64,000 nt of DNA from Chlamydiota bacterium (GCA_012729785.1 JAAYCL010000036.1:91646-155645); one strand, 5' to 3'. Positions 17,885 to 27,221 are shown, counted from the first letter of the stretch. A program made the numbers and translations. The notes: generated by a model from the letters alone, not told the origin.

Positions 17885-19848
17885 ACAGACGGAGAACGGC
17901 GACGGCGGCGGTGGCCGCGGCGCTCGTCTGCGCGTGCCTCCTCCCGGGCTGCGCGCCGCGGGATCGCTCCGGCGGGAAGCGGGTCGTCGTCCTCGCCTTC
18001 GACGGGATGGACCCCCGGATCGTGCGCGAGATGTTCGCCAAAGGCGGGCTGCCGAACATGAAAAGACTGTCGGAGACCGGCGGCTTCACCGAGCTCTGGT
18101 CGAGCGTCCCGCCGCAGAGCCCGGTCGCCTGGTCCAATTTCATCACCGGCAAGAACCCCGGGGGGCACGCCATCTTCGACTTCATCCACCGGGATCCCGC
18201 CACCTACCTGCCGTTCCTCTCCACCTCGGAGACGATCCCCCCGCGCCGCACGCTCGCCCTCGGCGACTACATCCTGCCCCTCTCCGCAGGGACCGTGCTC
18301 CTCAAGCGCGAGGGGAAGGCGTTCTGGGAGTACCTCGAGGAGGGCGGGATACCGGCGACGATCTTCAGGATCCCCTCCAACTTCCCCCCCGTCCCGGGCC
18401 GCGCGCAAAGCCTCTCCGGGATGGGAACGCCGGACCTGATGGGCACCTACGGGATCTACCAGTTCTTCACGAGCGACCCCGCCGACATCCCGAAGGACCC
18501 CTCGGGCGCCGAGTTCACGCTGGTCGAGCCCCGGGACGGCGCCGTGCGGGCGGAGATCGCGGGCCCCGCGAACTCCTACCGCAAGGAGGCGCCGCGGCTC
18601 TCCATCGCCTTCACCGCCTGGATCGACGAGGCGCACGGCGCCGCCAGGATCGATCTGCCCGGCGAAAGCCTGATCCTGCGGCAGGGGGAGTGGAGCGACT
18701 GGCTGGTCCTCGAGTTCAAGCCCCTCGCGCTGGCCCCGGCGGTGCGGGGGATCTGCCGCCTGTACCTGAAGGAGGTCCGGCCCCGATTCAGACTGTACGT
18801 CACTCCGATCAACATCGACCCGAAGGCCCCCGCACTCCCGATCGACACCCCCCGCGGCTACGCCGCCGGGGTGGCGGAGGCGGTCGGCTATTTCTACACG
18901 CAGGGGATGCCGGAGAACACGAAGACGCTCACCAACGACACCTTCACCATCGACGAGTTTTACACGCACTTCCGGATGGTTCTGGACGAGAACCACCGCC
19001 TCTTCGACCATATCTGGGAACGGTACCGCGACGGCCTCCTCTTCTACTACTACTCGAGCACCGACCTCGGCACGCACATCTTCTGGCACCTCCGCGACCC
19101 GAAGCATCCGATCCACAACGCGCAGGCGCGCGCGCGCCTCGGCGACGTGATCGAGGAGACCTACGCGGAGATGGACGGGGTGGTCGGGAAGGTGATGGCC
19201 GAGATCGGCGACGGCGCCACGCTCATCGTGATGTCGGACCACGGCTTCGCGCCGTTCTACGTCTCGTTCAATCTGAACGGCTGGCTGCGGGAGAACGGCT
19301 ACCTGGTCCTGAGGGACGGGGCGGCGGAGGGGTCGCTCTTCACGAACGTGGACTGGCGGAAGACGCGCGCCTACGCCATCGGCCTGAACTCCCTCTACCT
19401 GAACCTGGCGGGGAGGGAGCGGGACGGGATCGTCGATCCGGGGGCGGAGCGGGACGCGCTCCTGCGGGAGCTCGCCGCGAAGCTGGAGGCGGTGCGGGAC
19501 CCGGGGAACGGCTCGGCCGTGATCAAGCGGGTCTACCGCGCGGACGAGGTCTACTCGGGCGAGTATGCGGGGCGGGCCCCCGACCTTGTGGTCGGCTACG
19601 ACTGGGGGTACCGGACCTCGTGGGAGAGCGCCCTGGGCGACGTGAAGGGGACGCTCCTCGCCACGAGCACCGAGGAGTGGAGCGGCGACCATTGCGGCGC
19701 GATGGAGGTCGTGCCGGGCATCCTCTTCTCGAACAAGAGGATCGCCCTCACGGATCCGCACCTCTACGATCTGACGCCGTCCATCCTCGCGGAGTTCGGG
19801 CTCCCGAAGCCCGCGGATATGATCGGCCGCAACGTCTTCGAACAGTGA
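17881..19848 (+). CDS. Lipoprotein alkaline-phosphatase-superfamily phosphodiesterase (copy 2)
   Basis: A paralogue of the preceding enzyme, 655 residues, whose N-terminus is a lipoprotein signal (lipobox LLPGC near residue 22) instead of a membrane anchor. Metal motifs match copy 1: VVLAFDGMDP, SSTDLGTHIFW, MSDHGFAPF and GDHCGAMEVVPG. The presumed nucleophile is again Ser (PQSPVAWSNFITG). The start codon overlaps the stop of copy 1. One membrane-anchored and one lipid-anchored relative made together suggests work on an envelope polymer or lipid, which is inference. Confidence 0.82.
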   Translation: MNRRRTATAAVAAALVCACLLPGCAPRDRSGGKRVVVLAFDGMDPRIVREMFAKGGLPNMKRLSETGGFTELWSSVPPQSPVAWSNFITGKNPGGHAIFDFIHRDPATYLPFLSTSETIPPRRTLALGDYILPLSAGTVLLKREGKAFWEYLEEGGIPATIFRIPSNFPPVPGRAQSLSGMGTPDLMGTYGIYQFFTSDPADIPKDPSGAEFTLVEPRDGAVRAEIAGPANSYRKEAPRLSIAFTAWIDEAHGAARIDLPGESLILRQGEWSDWLVLEFKPLALAPAVRGICRLYLKEVRPRFRLYVTPINIDPKAPALPIDTPRGYAAGVAEAVGYFYTQGMPENTKTLTNDTFTIDEFYTHFRMVLDENHRLFDHIWERYRDGLLFYYYSSTDLGTHIFWHLRDPKHPIHNAQARARLGDVIEETYAEMDGVVGKVMAEIGDGATLIVMSDHGFAPFYVSFNLNGWLRENGYLVLRDGAAEGSLFTNVDWRKTRAYAIGLNSLYLNLAGRERDGIVDPGAERDALLRELAAKLEAVRDPGNGSAVIKRVYRADEVYSGEYAGRAPDLVVGYDWGYRTSWESALGDVKGTLLATSTEEWSGDHCGAMEVVPGILFSNKRIALTDPHLYDLTPSILAEFGLPKPADMIGRNVFEQ

Positions 19849-19978
19849 GGGGTCGATCGGCGCCGCCGGGGGACGCAACGCGGCTCCTAGACGGAGGCGG
19901 AGCGTCGCGACGGACGCGGGCGACGGGGACAGACGAAACGATCCGCGAAGATCCGCGGCACGAGCAGGGGAGGCGCAG

Positions 19979-20170
19979 ATGGCCAGGAAGGTGAGGATCG
20001 AGGAGGGGCTGTACGGGAAGATCGAGAAGGCCGCGGCCGCGGCGGGCTATCCGAACGTCGATGAGTTCGTGGTCCATCTTCTCGAGAAGGCCGTCGCCGG
20101 AGTCGGCGGCGGAGACGACGACGCGGAACGGGTGAAGGAGCGGCTCAGGGGGCTCGGGTACCTCTCATGA
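19979..20170 (+). CDS. Small ribbon-helix-helix-like protein
   Basis: 63 residues. The first 40 fit a ribbon-helix-helix pattern: a basic beta strand (RKVRIEEGLYGKIEKAA), a turn (GYPN), then a helix (VDEFVVHLLEKAV). An acidic linker (GGGDDDAE) leads to a C-terminal helix ending LRGLGYLS. RHH proteins are usually dimeric DNA-binding regulators or antitoxins; no toxin gene is adjacent. The ATG follows GGGGAGG, and the stop overlaps the start of the next membrane-protein gene (ATGA). Its place between phosphodiesterase and cysDN genes hints at a structural or regulatory role in this cluster. DNA binding is not shown. Confidence 0.65.
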   Translation: MARKVRIEEGLYGKIEKAAAAAGYPNVDEFVVHLLEKAVAGVGGGDDDAERVKERLRGLGYLS

Positions 20171-20982
20171 TCAGTGCCGCGGGACAGGCGCTGACGCGCC
20201 TCTTCGATCTGATTCTCCTCCCGGCGAGGGGCGCCGCGCCGGTCTGGGGGATCGCCCTCGCCGCCCTCCTGACGGCCGCGGGCGTCCTCATCTCCTACCG
20301 GCTCGTCTCCGACCAGGATGCGATACGCCGCCTCAAGAAGCGCGTCCAGGGGCACCTCCTCGGCATCTACCTGTACCGGGACGACCCGCGCGCGATGCTC
20401 GGCTCCCTCGGCCGGGTCTGGTCAAACTCCATGCGGTACCTGGCATATTCCCTCGTCCCGTTCGCGGTCGCGTTCGTCCCCGTGGCGCTCGTCTGCCTGC
20501 AGCTCGATCTCCGCTACGCGCACCGTCCGCTTCGCCCGGGTGAACGCATGACCGTCTCCGTCGAGCTCGACCCAAGCGCCCCGCCCCCCGCGCTCTCCTC
20601 CACCGGCGGATTGCAGATCGAGACGGCGCCCCTGGCGATCGGCGGCACCGGGGAGACGAACTGGAGGGTGCGCGCGGTCGCGCAGGGCGCGCAGGCGGTC
20701 ACGGTCGCCGTCGGCGAGGAGACGCTCGCCCTCCCCGTCGCGGTCGGCGGGGCGGCGCGGCCGCTCTGCCGCCGGCGGCTTCGGTCCCCCGTGCGGCAGG
20801 GGCTTCTCTGCCCCGCGGGCGATCCGATACCCCGCGGGAGCGCGGTGCGGGCGGTGCGGGTCTCCTACCCCCCCGAGCGGGTCCGCCTGGCGGGGATGCG
20901 CCTGCACTGGAGCGCCTCCTTTTTCGTGCTCGCCCTCGCCTTCGGCCTGCTTCTGAAAAGGCCGTTCGGAGTTGATTTCTGA
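20167..20982 (+). CDS. Membrane protein of unknown function, distant Oxa1/EMC3-like topology
   Basis: 271 residues with a hydrophobic helix near 25-45, a basic cytoplasmic helix (DAIRRLKKRVQGHLLG), a second membrane segment near 92-115 (YLAYSLVPFAVAFVPVALVCL), a roughly 120-residue beta-rich presumably periplasmic region, and a C-terminal helix (SASFFVLALAFGLLL). The pattern of helix, charged coiled segment, DDPRAMLGSLGRVWSNSMRY and a Pro-rich second helix resembles the DUF106/EMC3 branch of Oxa1-like proteins, but this is a weak visual similarity. The start overlaps the small RHH-like gene by ATGA. The cysD promoter lies in its last bases. Confidence 0.55.
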   Translation: MISAAGQALTRLFDLILLPARGAAPVWGIALAALLTAAGVLISYRLVSDQDAIRRLKKRVQGHLLGIYLYRDDPRAMLGSLGRVWSNSMRYLAYSLVPFAVAFVPVALVCLQLDLRYAHRPLRPGERMTVSVELDPSAPPPALSSTGGLQIETAPLAIGGTGETNWRVRAVAQGAQAVTVAVGEETLALPVAVGGAARPLCRRRLRSPVRQGLLCPAGDPIPRGSAVRAVRVSYPPERVRLAGMRLHWSASFFVLALAFGLLLKRPFGVDF

Positions 20983-21000
20983 CCTCGGGGCGGCTATACT
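20972..21000 (+). promoter_or_regulatory. Strong sigma70-type promoter for cysDN
   Basis: TTGATT (20972-20977), 17-base spacer, TATACT (20995-21000). The -35 box lies inside the last codons of the preceding membrane-protein gene, so cysDN can be expressed apart from the upstream phosphodiesterase genes. Confidence 0.75.
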
Positions 21001-21042
21001 GTCGCTCTCCAAACAGTGCGCCCGGCAACAAAAGGACGACCA

Positions 21043-21846
21043 TTGGACCACCTCTCTGAACTCGAGCACAAGACGATCTATGTCGTGCGGGAGGCGTACA
21101 GCCGCTTCCGCAACATCGGGATGCTCTGGTCGATCGGCAAGGACTCGACCTCGCTCCTCTGGATCTGCCGCAAGGCGTTCTTCGGGAAGGTCCCGTTCCC
21201 GGTCATCCACATCGACACCGGCCACAAGTTCAAGGAGATCTACGCATTCCGGGACCGCTACGCGAAGGAGTGGGGGCTCGACCTGCGGGTCGCGAAAAAC
21301 GACGCGGCGCTCGCCGCCGGGATGGGGCCCGACAAGGGGGCGAAGCTCGACTGCTGCCATGCCCTCAAGACGCAGGCCCTGAAGGAGTTCATCGCCCGCG
21401 AGAAGCTCGACGCCATCCTCCTCGGCATCCGCCGCGACGAGCACGGCATCCGGGCCAAGGAGCGCTACTTCTCGCCGCGCGACGAGAAGTTCGAGTGGGA
21501 CTACCAGAACCAGCCCCCCGAGCTCTGGGACCAGTTCAAGTCCAGCAGCGAGGGGCACCACCACCTCCGCGTGCATCCGATCCTCCACATGACCGAGACC
21601 GACATCTGGCGTTACGTTCGGCGGGAGGGGATGCCGGTGGTCGACCTGTATTTCGCCAAGGGGGGGAGGCGCTACCGCTCGATCGGCTGCGCCTGCTGCT
21701 GCGCGACCGTGGAGTCGGACGCGGAGACCGTCGACGCCGTCATCCGCGAGATAGAGACGACGAACGTCTCCGAGCGTTCGGGGCGGGCGCAGGACAAGGA
21801 AGACGCGTACACGATGCAGAAGCTGCGGGCGCTCGGCTACATGTGA
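21043..21846 (+). CDS. cysD: Sulfate adenylyltransferase subunit 2
   Basis: The PP-loop subunit of ATP sulfurylase, which makes APS from sulfate and ATP. Conserved stretches are [13 protein letters not shown] (PP loop), [44 protein letters not shown] and the C-terminal [12 protein letters not shown] plus [11 protein letters not shown]. The best start is TTG at 21043, giving [19 protein letters not shown], the normal CysD N-terminus; AAAGGA at 21031-21036 supports it. A GTG at 21016 would add nine residues ahead of that N-terminus and lacks a ribosome site. cysN follows after 25 bases. Confidence 0.93.
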   Translation: MDHLSELEHKTIYVVREAYSRFRNIGMLWSIGKDSTSLLWICRKAFFGKVPFPVIHIDTGHKFKEIYAFRDRYAKEWGLDLRVAKNDAALAAGMGPDKGAKLDCCHALKTQALKEFIAREKLDAILLGIRRDEHGIRAKERYFSPRDEKFEWDYQNQPPELWDQFKSSSEGHHHLRVHPILHMTETDIWRYVRREGMPVVDLYFAKGGRRYRSIGCACCCATVESDAETVDAVIREIETTNVSERSGRAQDKEDAYTMQKLRALGYM

Positions 21847-21871
21847 ACGGCGGGCGGCGAAAGGGAGATCG

Positions 21872-23122
21872 ATGGCGCAGACACGCGGGCGCGAGAACAT
21901 GAAGATCGTCATCGTGGGCCATATGGACCACGGCAAGTCCACCCTCATCGGGCGGCTCCTCTACGATACCCGTTCGCTCTCCCCCGACCGGATGGAGGTC
22001 ATCCGGAAGACGTGCGAGGAGATGGGGAAGCCGGTCGAGTTCGCCTTCGTGATGGACCACCTCCGCGAGGAGCGGGAGCGGGGGATGACGATCGACACCG
22101 CCCAGACCTTCTTCCACACCGCGCGCCGCGACTACGTGATCATCGACGCCCCCGGGCACAAGGAGTTCATGAAGAACATGATCACCGGGGCGAGCCAGGC
22201 CGAGACGTCCATCCTCATCGTGGATGTGCATGAAGGGGTGATGGAGCAGACGCGGCGGCACGCCTATGTGCTCGGGATGCTCAACCTGAGGAAGAACATC
22301 CTGGTCCTGAACAAGATGGACCTCGTCGGTTACGACAAGGCGGCGTTCGAGCGCGTGCGCGGCGAGATCGCCGCCTTCCTCAAACGTCTGGGGATCGCCC
22401 CCTCGTTCGTCATTCCGGTCTCGGGGACCGGCGGGGACAACTTCGCCTCCCCCTCCGGGAAGATGCCCTGGTACAAGGGGCCGACGCTCATCGACGCCCT
22501 CGACACCCTCGAAAAGGACCGGGACCTCAGGGAGAAGCCGCTCCGGATGCCCGTGCAGGACGTTTACGAGCGGGAGGCGGGGCGCATCGTCGCGGGCAGG
22601 ATCGAATCCGGCTCGCTTCGCGAGGGGGACGCGGTGAGGATCTTCCCCGGGGAGGAGCGGGCGACCGTGGCGAAGGTTCTCGAGTTCGGCGCGACGCGCG
22701 CCTCCGCGGAGGCGGGGGAGTGCATCGGCGTGCTGCTCTCGGGGGGGGCGGCGCCGCGGCGCGGCGATCTCCTGGGAGCCCTCGGCGACCCCCCGCGCCT
22801 CGGTACGGCGGTCAGCGCGAACCTGTTCTGGATGGCCGCGGAGGCGTGCGCGGCAGGCGAGAGGCTCACGTTGCGCCTTGGAACGCAGGAGACGCCCTGC
22901 AGGATCGAAACGATCGGGAAGAGGATCGACTCCTCGACGCTCGACGTCATCGAGGAGAACGCCCGCGCGCTCGAAGAGACCGAGGTGGGCGAGGTCCTGG
23001 TCCGCACCGAACGCCCGGTCGCCTTCGAGCTCTTCAGCGACATCCCCGAATTGGGCCGTTTCGTCCTCGAGAGGGGGAACGACATCGTCGCCGGGGGGAT
23101 CATCACCCGTCCCGGCCCCTGA
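21872..23122 (+). CDS. cysN: Sulfate adenylyltransferase subunit 1 (GTPase)
   Basis: The EF-Tu-like GTPase subunit that drives APS formation. The G motifs are [13 protein letters not shown] (G1), a G2 region with [17 protein letters not shown] (G3) and LNKMDLV (G4), followed by two beta-barrel domains ([18 protein letters not shown]). At 416 residues there is no C-terminal APS-kinase (CysC) domain. No PAPS or APS reductase, APS kinase or sulfotransferase gene lies nearby, so whether the APS serves assimilation, sulfation or sulfate respiration is open. The next gene, a third phosphodiesterase, begins 17 bases later. Confidence 0.9.
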   Translation: MAQTRGRENMKIVIVGHMDHGKSTLIGRLLYDTRSLSPDRMEVIRKTCEEMGKPVEFAFVMDHLREERERGMTIDTAQTFFHTARRDYVIIDAPGHKEFMKNMITGASQAETSILIVDVHEGVMEQTRRHAYVLGMLNLRKNILVLNKMDLVGYDKAAFERVRGEIAAFLKRLGIAPSFVIPVSGTGGDNFASPSGKMPWYKGPTLIDALDTLEKDRDLREKPLRMPVQDVYEREAGRIVAGRIESGSLREGDAVRIFPGEERATVAKVLEFGATRASAEAGECIGVLLSGGAAPRRGDLLGALGDPPRLGTAVSANLFWMAAEACAAGERLTLRLGTQETPCRIETIGKRIDSSTLDVIEENARALEETEVGEVLVRTERPVAFELFSDIPELGRFVLERGNDIVAGGIITRPGP

Positions 23123-23138
23123 TCCAAAGGAGACCGGA

Positions 23139-24425
23139 ATGCCTCCCCGCCCGCGCGCGGTCATCGTCGGCCTCGACGGCGTACCCCACCGGCTCATCGA
23201 GCGGTACGCCTCCGACGGGACGATGCCGAACCTCGGGGCGATACTCGCGACCGGGACGCTCCGGAGGATGGCCTCCTCCATCCCGGAGATCTCCTGTGTC
23301 GCCTGGAGCACGATCATCACCGGCAGGAACCCGGGCGTTCACGGCATCTACGGGTTCATGAACCTGCGGCCGGGCACCTACCAGTTCTCGTTTCCCGCGT
23401 TCGGAGACCTGAAGGCGCCTCCGTTCTGGGAGGAGATGCCGGACACGCGGGCCGCGATCGTCAACATCCCGGGCACCTATCCCGCGCGCACCATGAACGG
23501 GGTTACCGTGTCGGGTTTCGTAGCCCTCGACCTCGCGCGGGCGACATATCCGAAACACCTCATCCCGGAGCTCGAGCGGCTCGGCTACCGGATCGACGTG
23601 GACGCGGCCAAGGGCCACTCCGACATCGACGCCTTCCTGCGCGACCTCGACGCGACGCTCGAGGCGAGGATCCGGGCGGCCCGCTTCCTGCTCGCACGGG
23701 AGCGCTGGGATATCTTCTTCCTCGCCTTCACCGGGACCGACCGGCTCTCCCATTTCCTCTTCGAGGCGTTCGAGAACGACGCCCACCCCCGCGCCGGCGC
23801 CTTCCGGGCGCACTTCAAACGGATCGACGGCTATCTCGGCGAGCTGTACGAGACAGTCGGGGCCGACGATCTCCTTGTGCTGCTCTCCGACCACGGCTTC
23901 GACCTCGTCGAGACGGAGATCAACGTCAACAGGGCCCTCGCCGACGCCGGCTTTCTGAAGATCGCGAGCCCGACACGGGATTCGTTCGAAGGGGTGGGGG
24001 AGGGGAGCCGGGCGTTCGCCCTCGATCCCGCGCGGATTTATGTCAACCTCCGGGGGCGGTACCCGCGCGGATGCGTCGATCCCGGCGACCGGGAGCGCGT
24101 CGCCCGGGACGTCGCCGGCGCCCTCCAGGATCTCTCGGTGAACGGGAGGCCGGTGATCCGCAGCGTCTTCTCGAGAGAGGAGCTCTATGCGGGGAGCCGG
24201 ATCGCCGAGGCCCCCGATCTCGTGCTCCTGCCCCGGCGGGGGTTCGATCTGAAGGGGCGCCTCGCCGCACCGGCGCTGGTCTCCAGGGGCGTCTTCACCG
24301 GGATGCACACGCACGACGACGCGTTCCTCTTCGTGCGATCCTCGGCCATCCCGCCGTCGGAGATCCCCGCCGCGCCGTGGGTCGGGGATGTGCGCGCCCT
24401 CGTCGAGCGCGGGCTCGCCGGCTAG
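23139..24425 (+). CDS. Soluble alkaline-phosphatase-superfamily phosphodiesterase (copy 3)
   Basis: 428 residues with no signal peptide, so probably cytoplasmic, unlike copies 1 and 2. Motifs: VIVGLDGVPH, presumed nucleophile Ser in PEISCVAWSTIITG, TGTDRLSHFLF, LSDHGFDLV and the last metal His in GMHTHDDAF. It belongs to the family often annotated as type I phosphodiesterase/nucleotide pyrophosphatase. The ATG follows AAAGGAGA at 23126-23133. Sitting just after cysN in the same operon, it could act on an APS- or nucleotide-derived product; that is inference from position only. Confidence 0.8.
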   Translation: MPPRPRAVIVGLDGVPHRLIERYASDGTMPNLGAILATGTLRRMASSIPEISCVAWSTIITGRNPGVHGIYGFMNLRPGTYQFSFPAFGDLKAPPFWEEMPDTRAAIVNIPGTYPARTMNGVTVSGFVALDLARATYPKHLIPELERLGYRIDVDAAKGHSDIDAFLRDLDATLEARIRAARFLLARERWDIFFLAFTGTDRLSHFLFEAFENDAHPRAGAFRAHFKRIDGYLGELYETVGADDLLVLLSDHGFDLVETEINVNRALADAGFLKIASPTRDSFEGVGEGSRAFALDPARIYVNLRGRYPRGCVDPGDRERVARDVAGALQDLSVNGRPVIRSVFSREELYAGSRIAEAPDLVLLPRRGFDLKGRLAAPALVSRGVFTGMHTHDDAFLFVRSSAIPPSEIPAAPWVGDVRALVERGLAG

Positions 24426-24573
24426 TGCCGCCGTTTCGGGCGCCTCCGCTTCGTCATCGTGCCCCCCGCCTGTCGAGGAGGAAGGGCGCCGTGCGCCGGA
24501 TGGGTCGATCCCGGGGCGGGGGAGCGGATCGCCCTCAGGCCATCTGACCGATCACGGCGGCCGGCCGTTCTGC

Positions 24574-24579
24574 TACAAT
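24574..24579 (+). promoter_or_regulatory. Probable -10 box for the nucleotide-sugar dehydrogenase gene
   Basis: TACAAT in the otherwise featureless 24426-24622 gap, with no convincing -35 box. It would give a leader of about 37 bases containing AAGGAAGG before the ATG at 24623. Confidence 0.4.
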
Positions 24580-24622
24580 ACCCCTTTGCAGCCGGATGCC
24601 GCGGCGCTGAAAGGAAGGCAGG

Positions 24623-26272
24623 ATGAACGCGAACAAGCGGCTCTACTCGATCAGCCCCTCCGGGGCTAAATTCCCGCTGCCCCGTCCGGAGGAGTACCCC
24701 AGGGAGTTCGCCCGGGTGAAGAAACTCGCCGCGGCCCACCGAAAGGAGAAGCGGGAGGTCGTGGTGGTGATGGGGGTCGGGTTCGTCGGCGCCGTGATGG
24801 CGGCGATCGTCGCGGACAGCAGGGGGAAGGGCGGCAGGCCGTCGAAGTTCGTGATCGGGATGCAGCGCCCGAGCGTCCGCTCCTACTGGAAGATACCGCT
24901 CCTCAACCGCGGCGTCCCCCCGGTGGAGGCGGAGGACCCCGAGGTGGCGCGGATCATCCGCCGCTGCGTCCTCGAGACGAAGACCCTTGTCGCGACCTGG
25001 GTCTACGACGTGCTCTCCCTCGCCGACGTGGTCGTCGTGGACGTCCAGTGCGACTACGCCAAGTACGCCCTCGGCGACGTGCGCAAGGGGTGGGCCGACA
25101 TCGCCGCCCTCGAGGAGTCGCTGGAGATCATCGCCCGGCATATCCGGCCGGAGACGCTGGTCCTCATCGAGACGACCGTGCCCCCCGGGACGACCGAGCA
25201 GGTGGCGTACCCGATCATGCGGAAAACGTTCCGGAAGCGCGGCATCGCCTCCGATCCGCTCCTCGCCCACAGCTACGAGCGGGTGATGCCGGGGAAGGAG
25301 TACGTCGCCAGCATCCGCGACTTCTGGCGCGTCTGCAGCGGGATCAATCCCCGGGCCCGGGAACGGGTGGTGCGGTTCTTGAACGAAATCCTGAACACGA
25401 AGCGGTACCCGCTCACCGTCCTGGACCGTCCGATCGAGTCGGAGACCGCGAAGATCGTCGAGAACAGCTACCGCGCCGCCTGCCTCGCGTTCCTCGACGA
25501 GTGGAGTCTCTTCGCCGAGCGGAACGGCGTGGACCTGGTCAAGGTGATCAACGCGATCAAGGTGCGCCCCACGCACTCCAACATCATCTTCCCGGGCCCC
25601 GGCATCGGCGGCTACTGCCTGCCGAAGGACGGCGGGCTCGGGATGTGGGCCTACCGGCATATCCTGGGCTTCGAGGACGAGATCTTCAAGATCACCCCGC
25701 TCGCCATCGACATCAACGACACGCGAGGCCTCCATGCGGCCCAGATCACGCGGGACGCCCTGCGGAACATGAACCGCCCGGTCGCCGCGGCGGAGATCCT
25801 GCTCCTCGGCGCCTCGTATCGCGAGGACGTCGGCGACACCCGCTACAGCGGGTCCGAGATCATTGCGCGGCGCCTCTCGGAGATGGGGGCGGAGATCAGG
25901 GTCCATGACCCGTACGTGCGGTCGTGGCCGGAGCTGGAGAAGCAGGAGTCGTACCCCGGGAAGGGGCACGGGAAGAAGGGGTTCTTCCGCGGGCAAAACC
26001 GGCTCGCGGAGGTGCGGGTCTGCAGCGACCTCGAGAAGGGGCTCTCCGGCGCGGACGCGGTGATCTTCGCCGTCCGGCACGCGCCGTATCTGCGCCTCGA
26101 TCCCGACGAGGTGGTCCGCATGATCGGGGGGGCCGCCGCGATCATCGACTGCTTCGGCATGCTCGACGACGCGAAGATCAAGCGGTACTTCGAGCTCGGC
26201 TGCGAGGTGAAGGGGCTGGGGCGCGGGCATATCCAGCGGATCAAGGACGAGGTGCGGAGGGAGCGGCGGTAG
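24623..26272 (+). CDS. Nucleotide-sugar (UDP-glucose/UDP-ManNAc type) dehydrogenase, extended form
   Basis: An NAD-dependent UDP-sugar dehydrogenase. The Rossmann motif VVVVMGVGFVGAVMAA starts only at residue 47, after an N-terminal extension. The middle domain has IETTVPPGTTEQV, HSYERVMPGKEYV and ESETAKIVENSYRA, and the catalytic Cys lies in GPGIGGYCLPKD near residue 332. The C-terminal domain has GASYREDVGDTRYS. At 549 residues it is about 100 longer than common members, with extra sequence after the first strand and a basic insert (GKGHGKKGFF) near residue 450. It oxidises C6 of a UDP-sugar for surface polysaccharide; the exact sugar is uncertain. It converges with the ATP-grasp gene, 10 bases away. 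Confidence 0.82.
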   Translation: MNANKRLYSISPSGAKFPLPRPEEYPREFARVKKLAAAHRKEKREVVVVMGVGFVGAVMAAIVADSRGKGGRPSKFVIGMQRPSVRSYWKIPLLNRGVPPVEAEDPEVARIIRRCVLETKTLVATWVYDVLSLADVVVVDVQCDYAKYALGDVRKGWADIAALEESLEIIARHIRPETLVLIETTVPPGTTEQVAYPIMRKTFRKRGIASDPLLAHSYERVMPGKEYVASIRDFWRVCSGINPRARERVVRFLNEILNTKRYPLTVLDRPIESETAKIVENSYRAACLAFLDEWSLFAERNGVDLVKVINAIKVRPTHSNIIFPGPGIGGYCLPKDGGLGMWAYRHILGFEDEIFKITPLAIDINDTRGLHAAQITRDALRNMNRPVAAAEILLLGASYREDVGDTRYSGSEIIARRLSEMGAEIRVHDPYVRSWPELEKQESYPGKGHGKKGFFRGQNRLAEVRVCSDLEKGLSGADAVIFAVRHAPYLRLDPDEVVRMIGGAAAIIDCFGMLDDAKIKRYFELGCEVKGLGRGHIQRIKDEVRRERR

Positions 26273-26282
26273 GCTTGCGAAG

Positions 26283-27221
26283 TCAGCGACCGGGGTGCGG
26301 CGGCGGGGCAGCCGTCTTCCCGCAGACCTCCCGCGCGACGAAGCGCGCCAGGGAGCCGCAGATGCTCTGCGCCACGTCGTCGGGAACCCCCTCCGGCGTT
26401 CTCGATTTGAACCGCATGTCGCACTGGTCGTTGACATAGTCGACCGAGACCCACCGCATCGAATCGGTCAGGGCGATCTCGGTCGAGAAGAAGTTCAACC
26501 GCGCGATCGCGCGGATCTCGCGCGTGATCGCCTCCATCCTCCCCAGCCCCCATCGCGCCGCCTCGTCCGTCGTCACCCGTTCGTAGATGTGCCGTTGCGG
26601 GTCCCACCAGCAGAGCAGGGTGTCACCCCCGGCGTAGTAGGCGCGGAACCAGGCCTTCCTCCCCTCGATGAGCCTCGGGACGATATTCTCCTGGACGAGG
26701 ATCCGGTCGTGCCTGAACTCCATCCGCGCCGCCTGCACCTCCGCGAGGGAACGCGCGCCCACCAGGACCCCGAGGCCGCCGCCTCCGTGCGCGGGCTTGA
26801 CGATGAACGGAACCCCCAGCTCCCCGAGGACGGGGAGCGCCTCCGCGGGGTCGTCGTCCCTGAAGACCGGCAGGATGATTGTGCGGGGGACGTCGATGCC
26901 GCGGATCGAGAACTCGTGGTGCATCGCGGCCTTGTCGATCGCCCGCTCGACGTCGGGGAGCGGGTTCACGCAGAGCGTCTCCGTGTTTCCGAGCGCGGCG
27001 GCGAGCGGGACGAAAGCGGGGTTCGTGTCGGAGGCGCGGTCGAAGAACGCCCTAAAGGCGAGCTCCCCCGAGGCCACCGCGCGCTCGATCTCGGCGAGGC
27101 TCCCGGGATCCACGACGCAGGTGGAGAGGCCGCACCCCAGGCAGTTCCGGCGGAGGAGGGCGATGAAATCCTTGTCGTACTTCCATTCCCAGGCGATGCA
27201 GATATCGAGTGTCGTGGTCAT
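26283..27221 (-). CDS. ATP-grasp family protein
   Basis: 312 residues with an ATP-grasp fold. The lysine and glycine-rich loop reads PFIVKPAHGGGGLGV near residues 138-152, a second nucleotide-contact segment is DRILVQENIVP, and the metal-binding end appears to be WVSVDYVNDQCDMR near 265. Related enzymes join a carboxylate to an amine, thiol or hydroxyl. The N-terminus (ICIAWEWKYDKDFI) looks like the small pre-ATP-grasp domain. It is the last gene of a minus-strand group after the zinc-ribbon/TPR gene (40-base gap). The substrate is unknown; RimK- or glutathione-synthetase-like peptide ligation is possible. Confidence 0.65.
   Translation of the reverse strand: MTTTLDICIAWEWKYDKDFIALLRRNCLGCGLSTCVVDPGSLAEIERAVASGELAFRAFFDRASDTNPAFVPLAAALGNTETLCVNPLPDVERAIDKAAMHHEFSIRGIDVPRTIILPVFRDDDPAEALPVLGELGVPFIVKPAHGGGGLGVLVGARSLAEVQAARMEFRHDRILVQENIVPRLIEGRKAWFRAYYAGGDTLLCWWDPQRHIYERVTTDEAARWGLGRMEAITREIRAIARLNFFSTEIALTDSMRWVSVDYVNDQCDMRFKSRTPEGVPDDVAQSICGSLARFVAREVCGKTAAPPPHPGR

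Noticed and set aside
19979-20170. Toxin-antitoxin pair formed by the RHH-like protein and the next gene
   Set aside because: The partner gene encodes a membrane protein with a large extracytoplasmic domain and shows no toxin motif.
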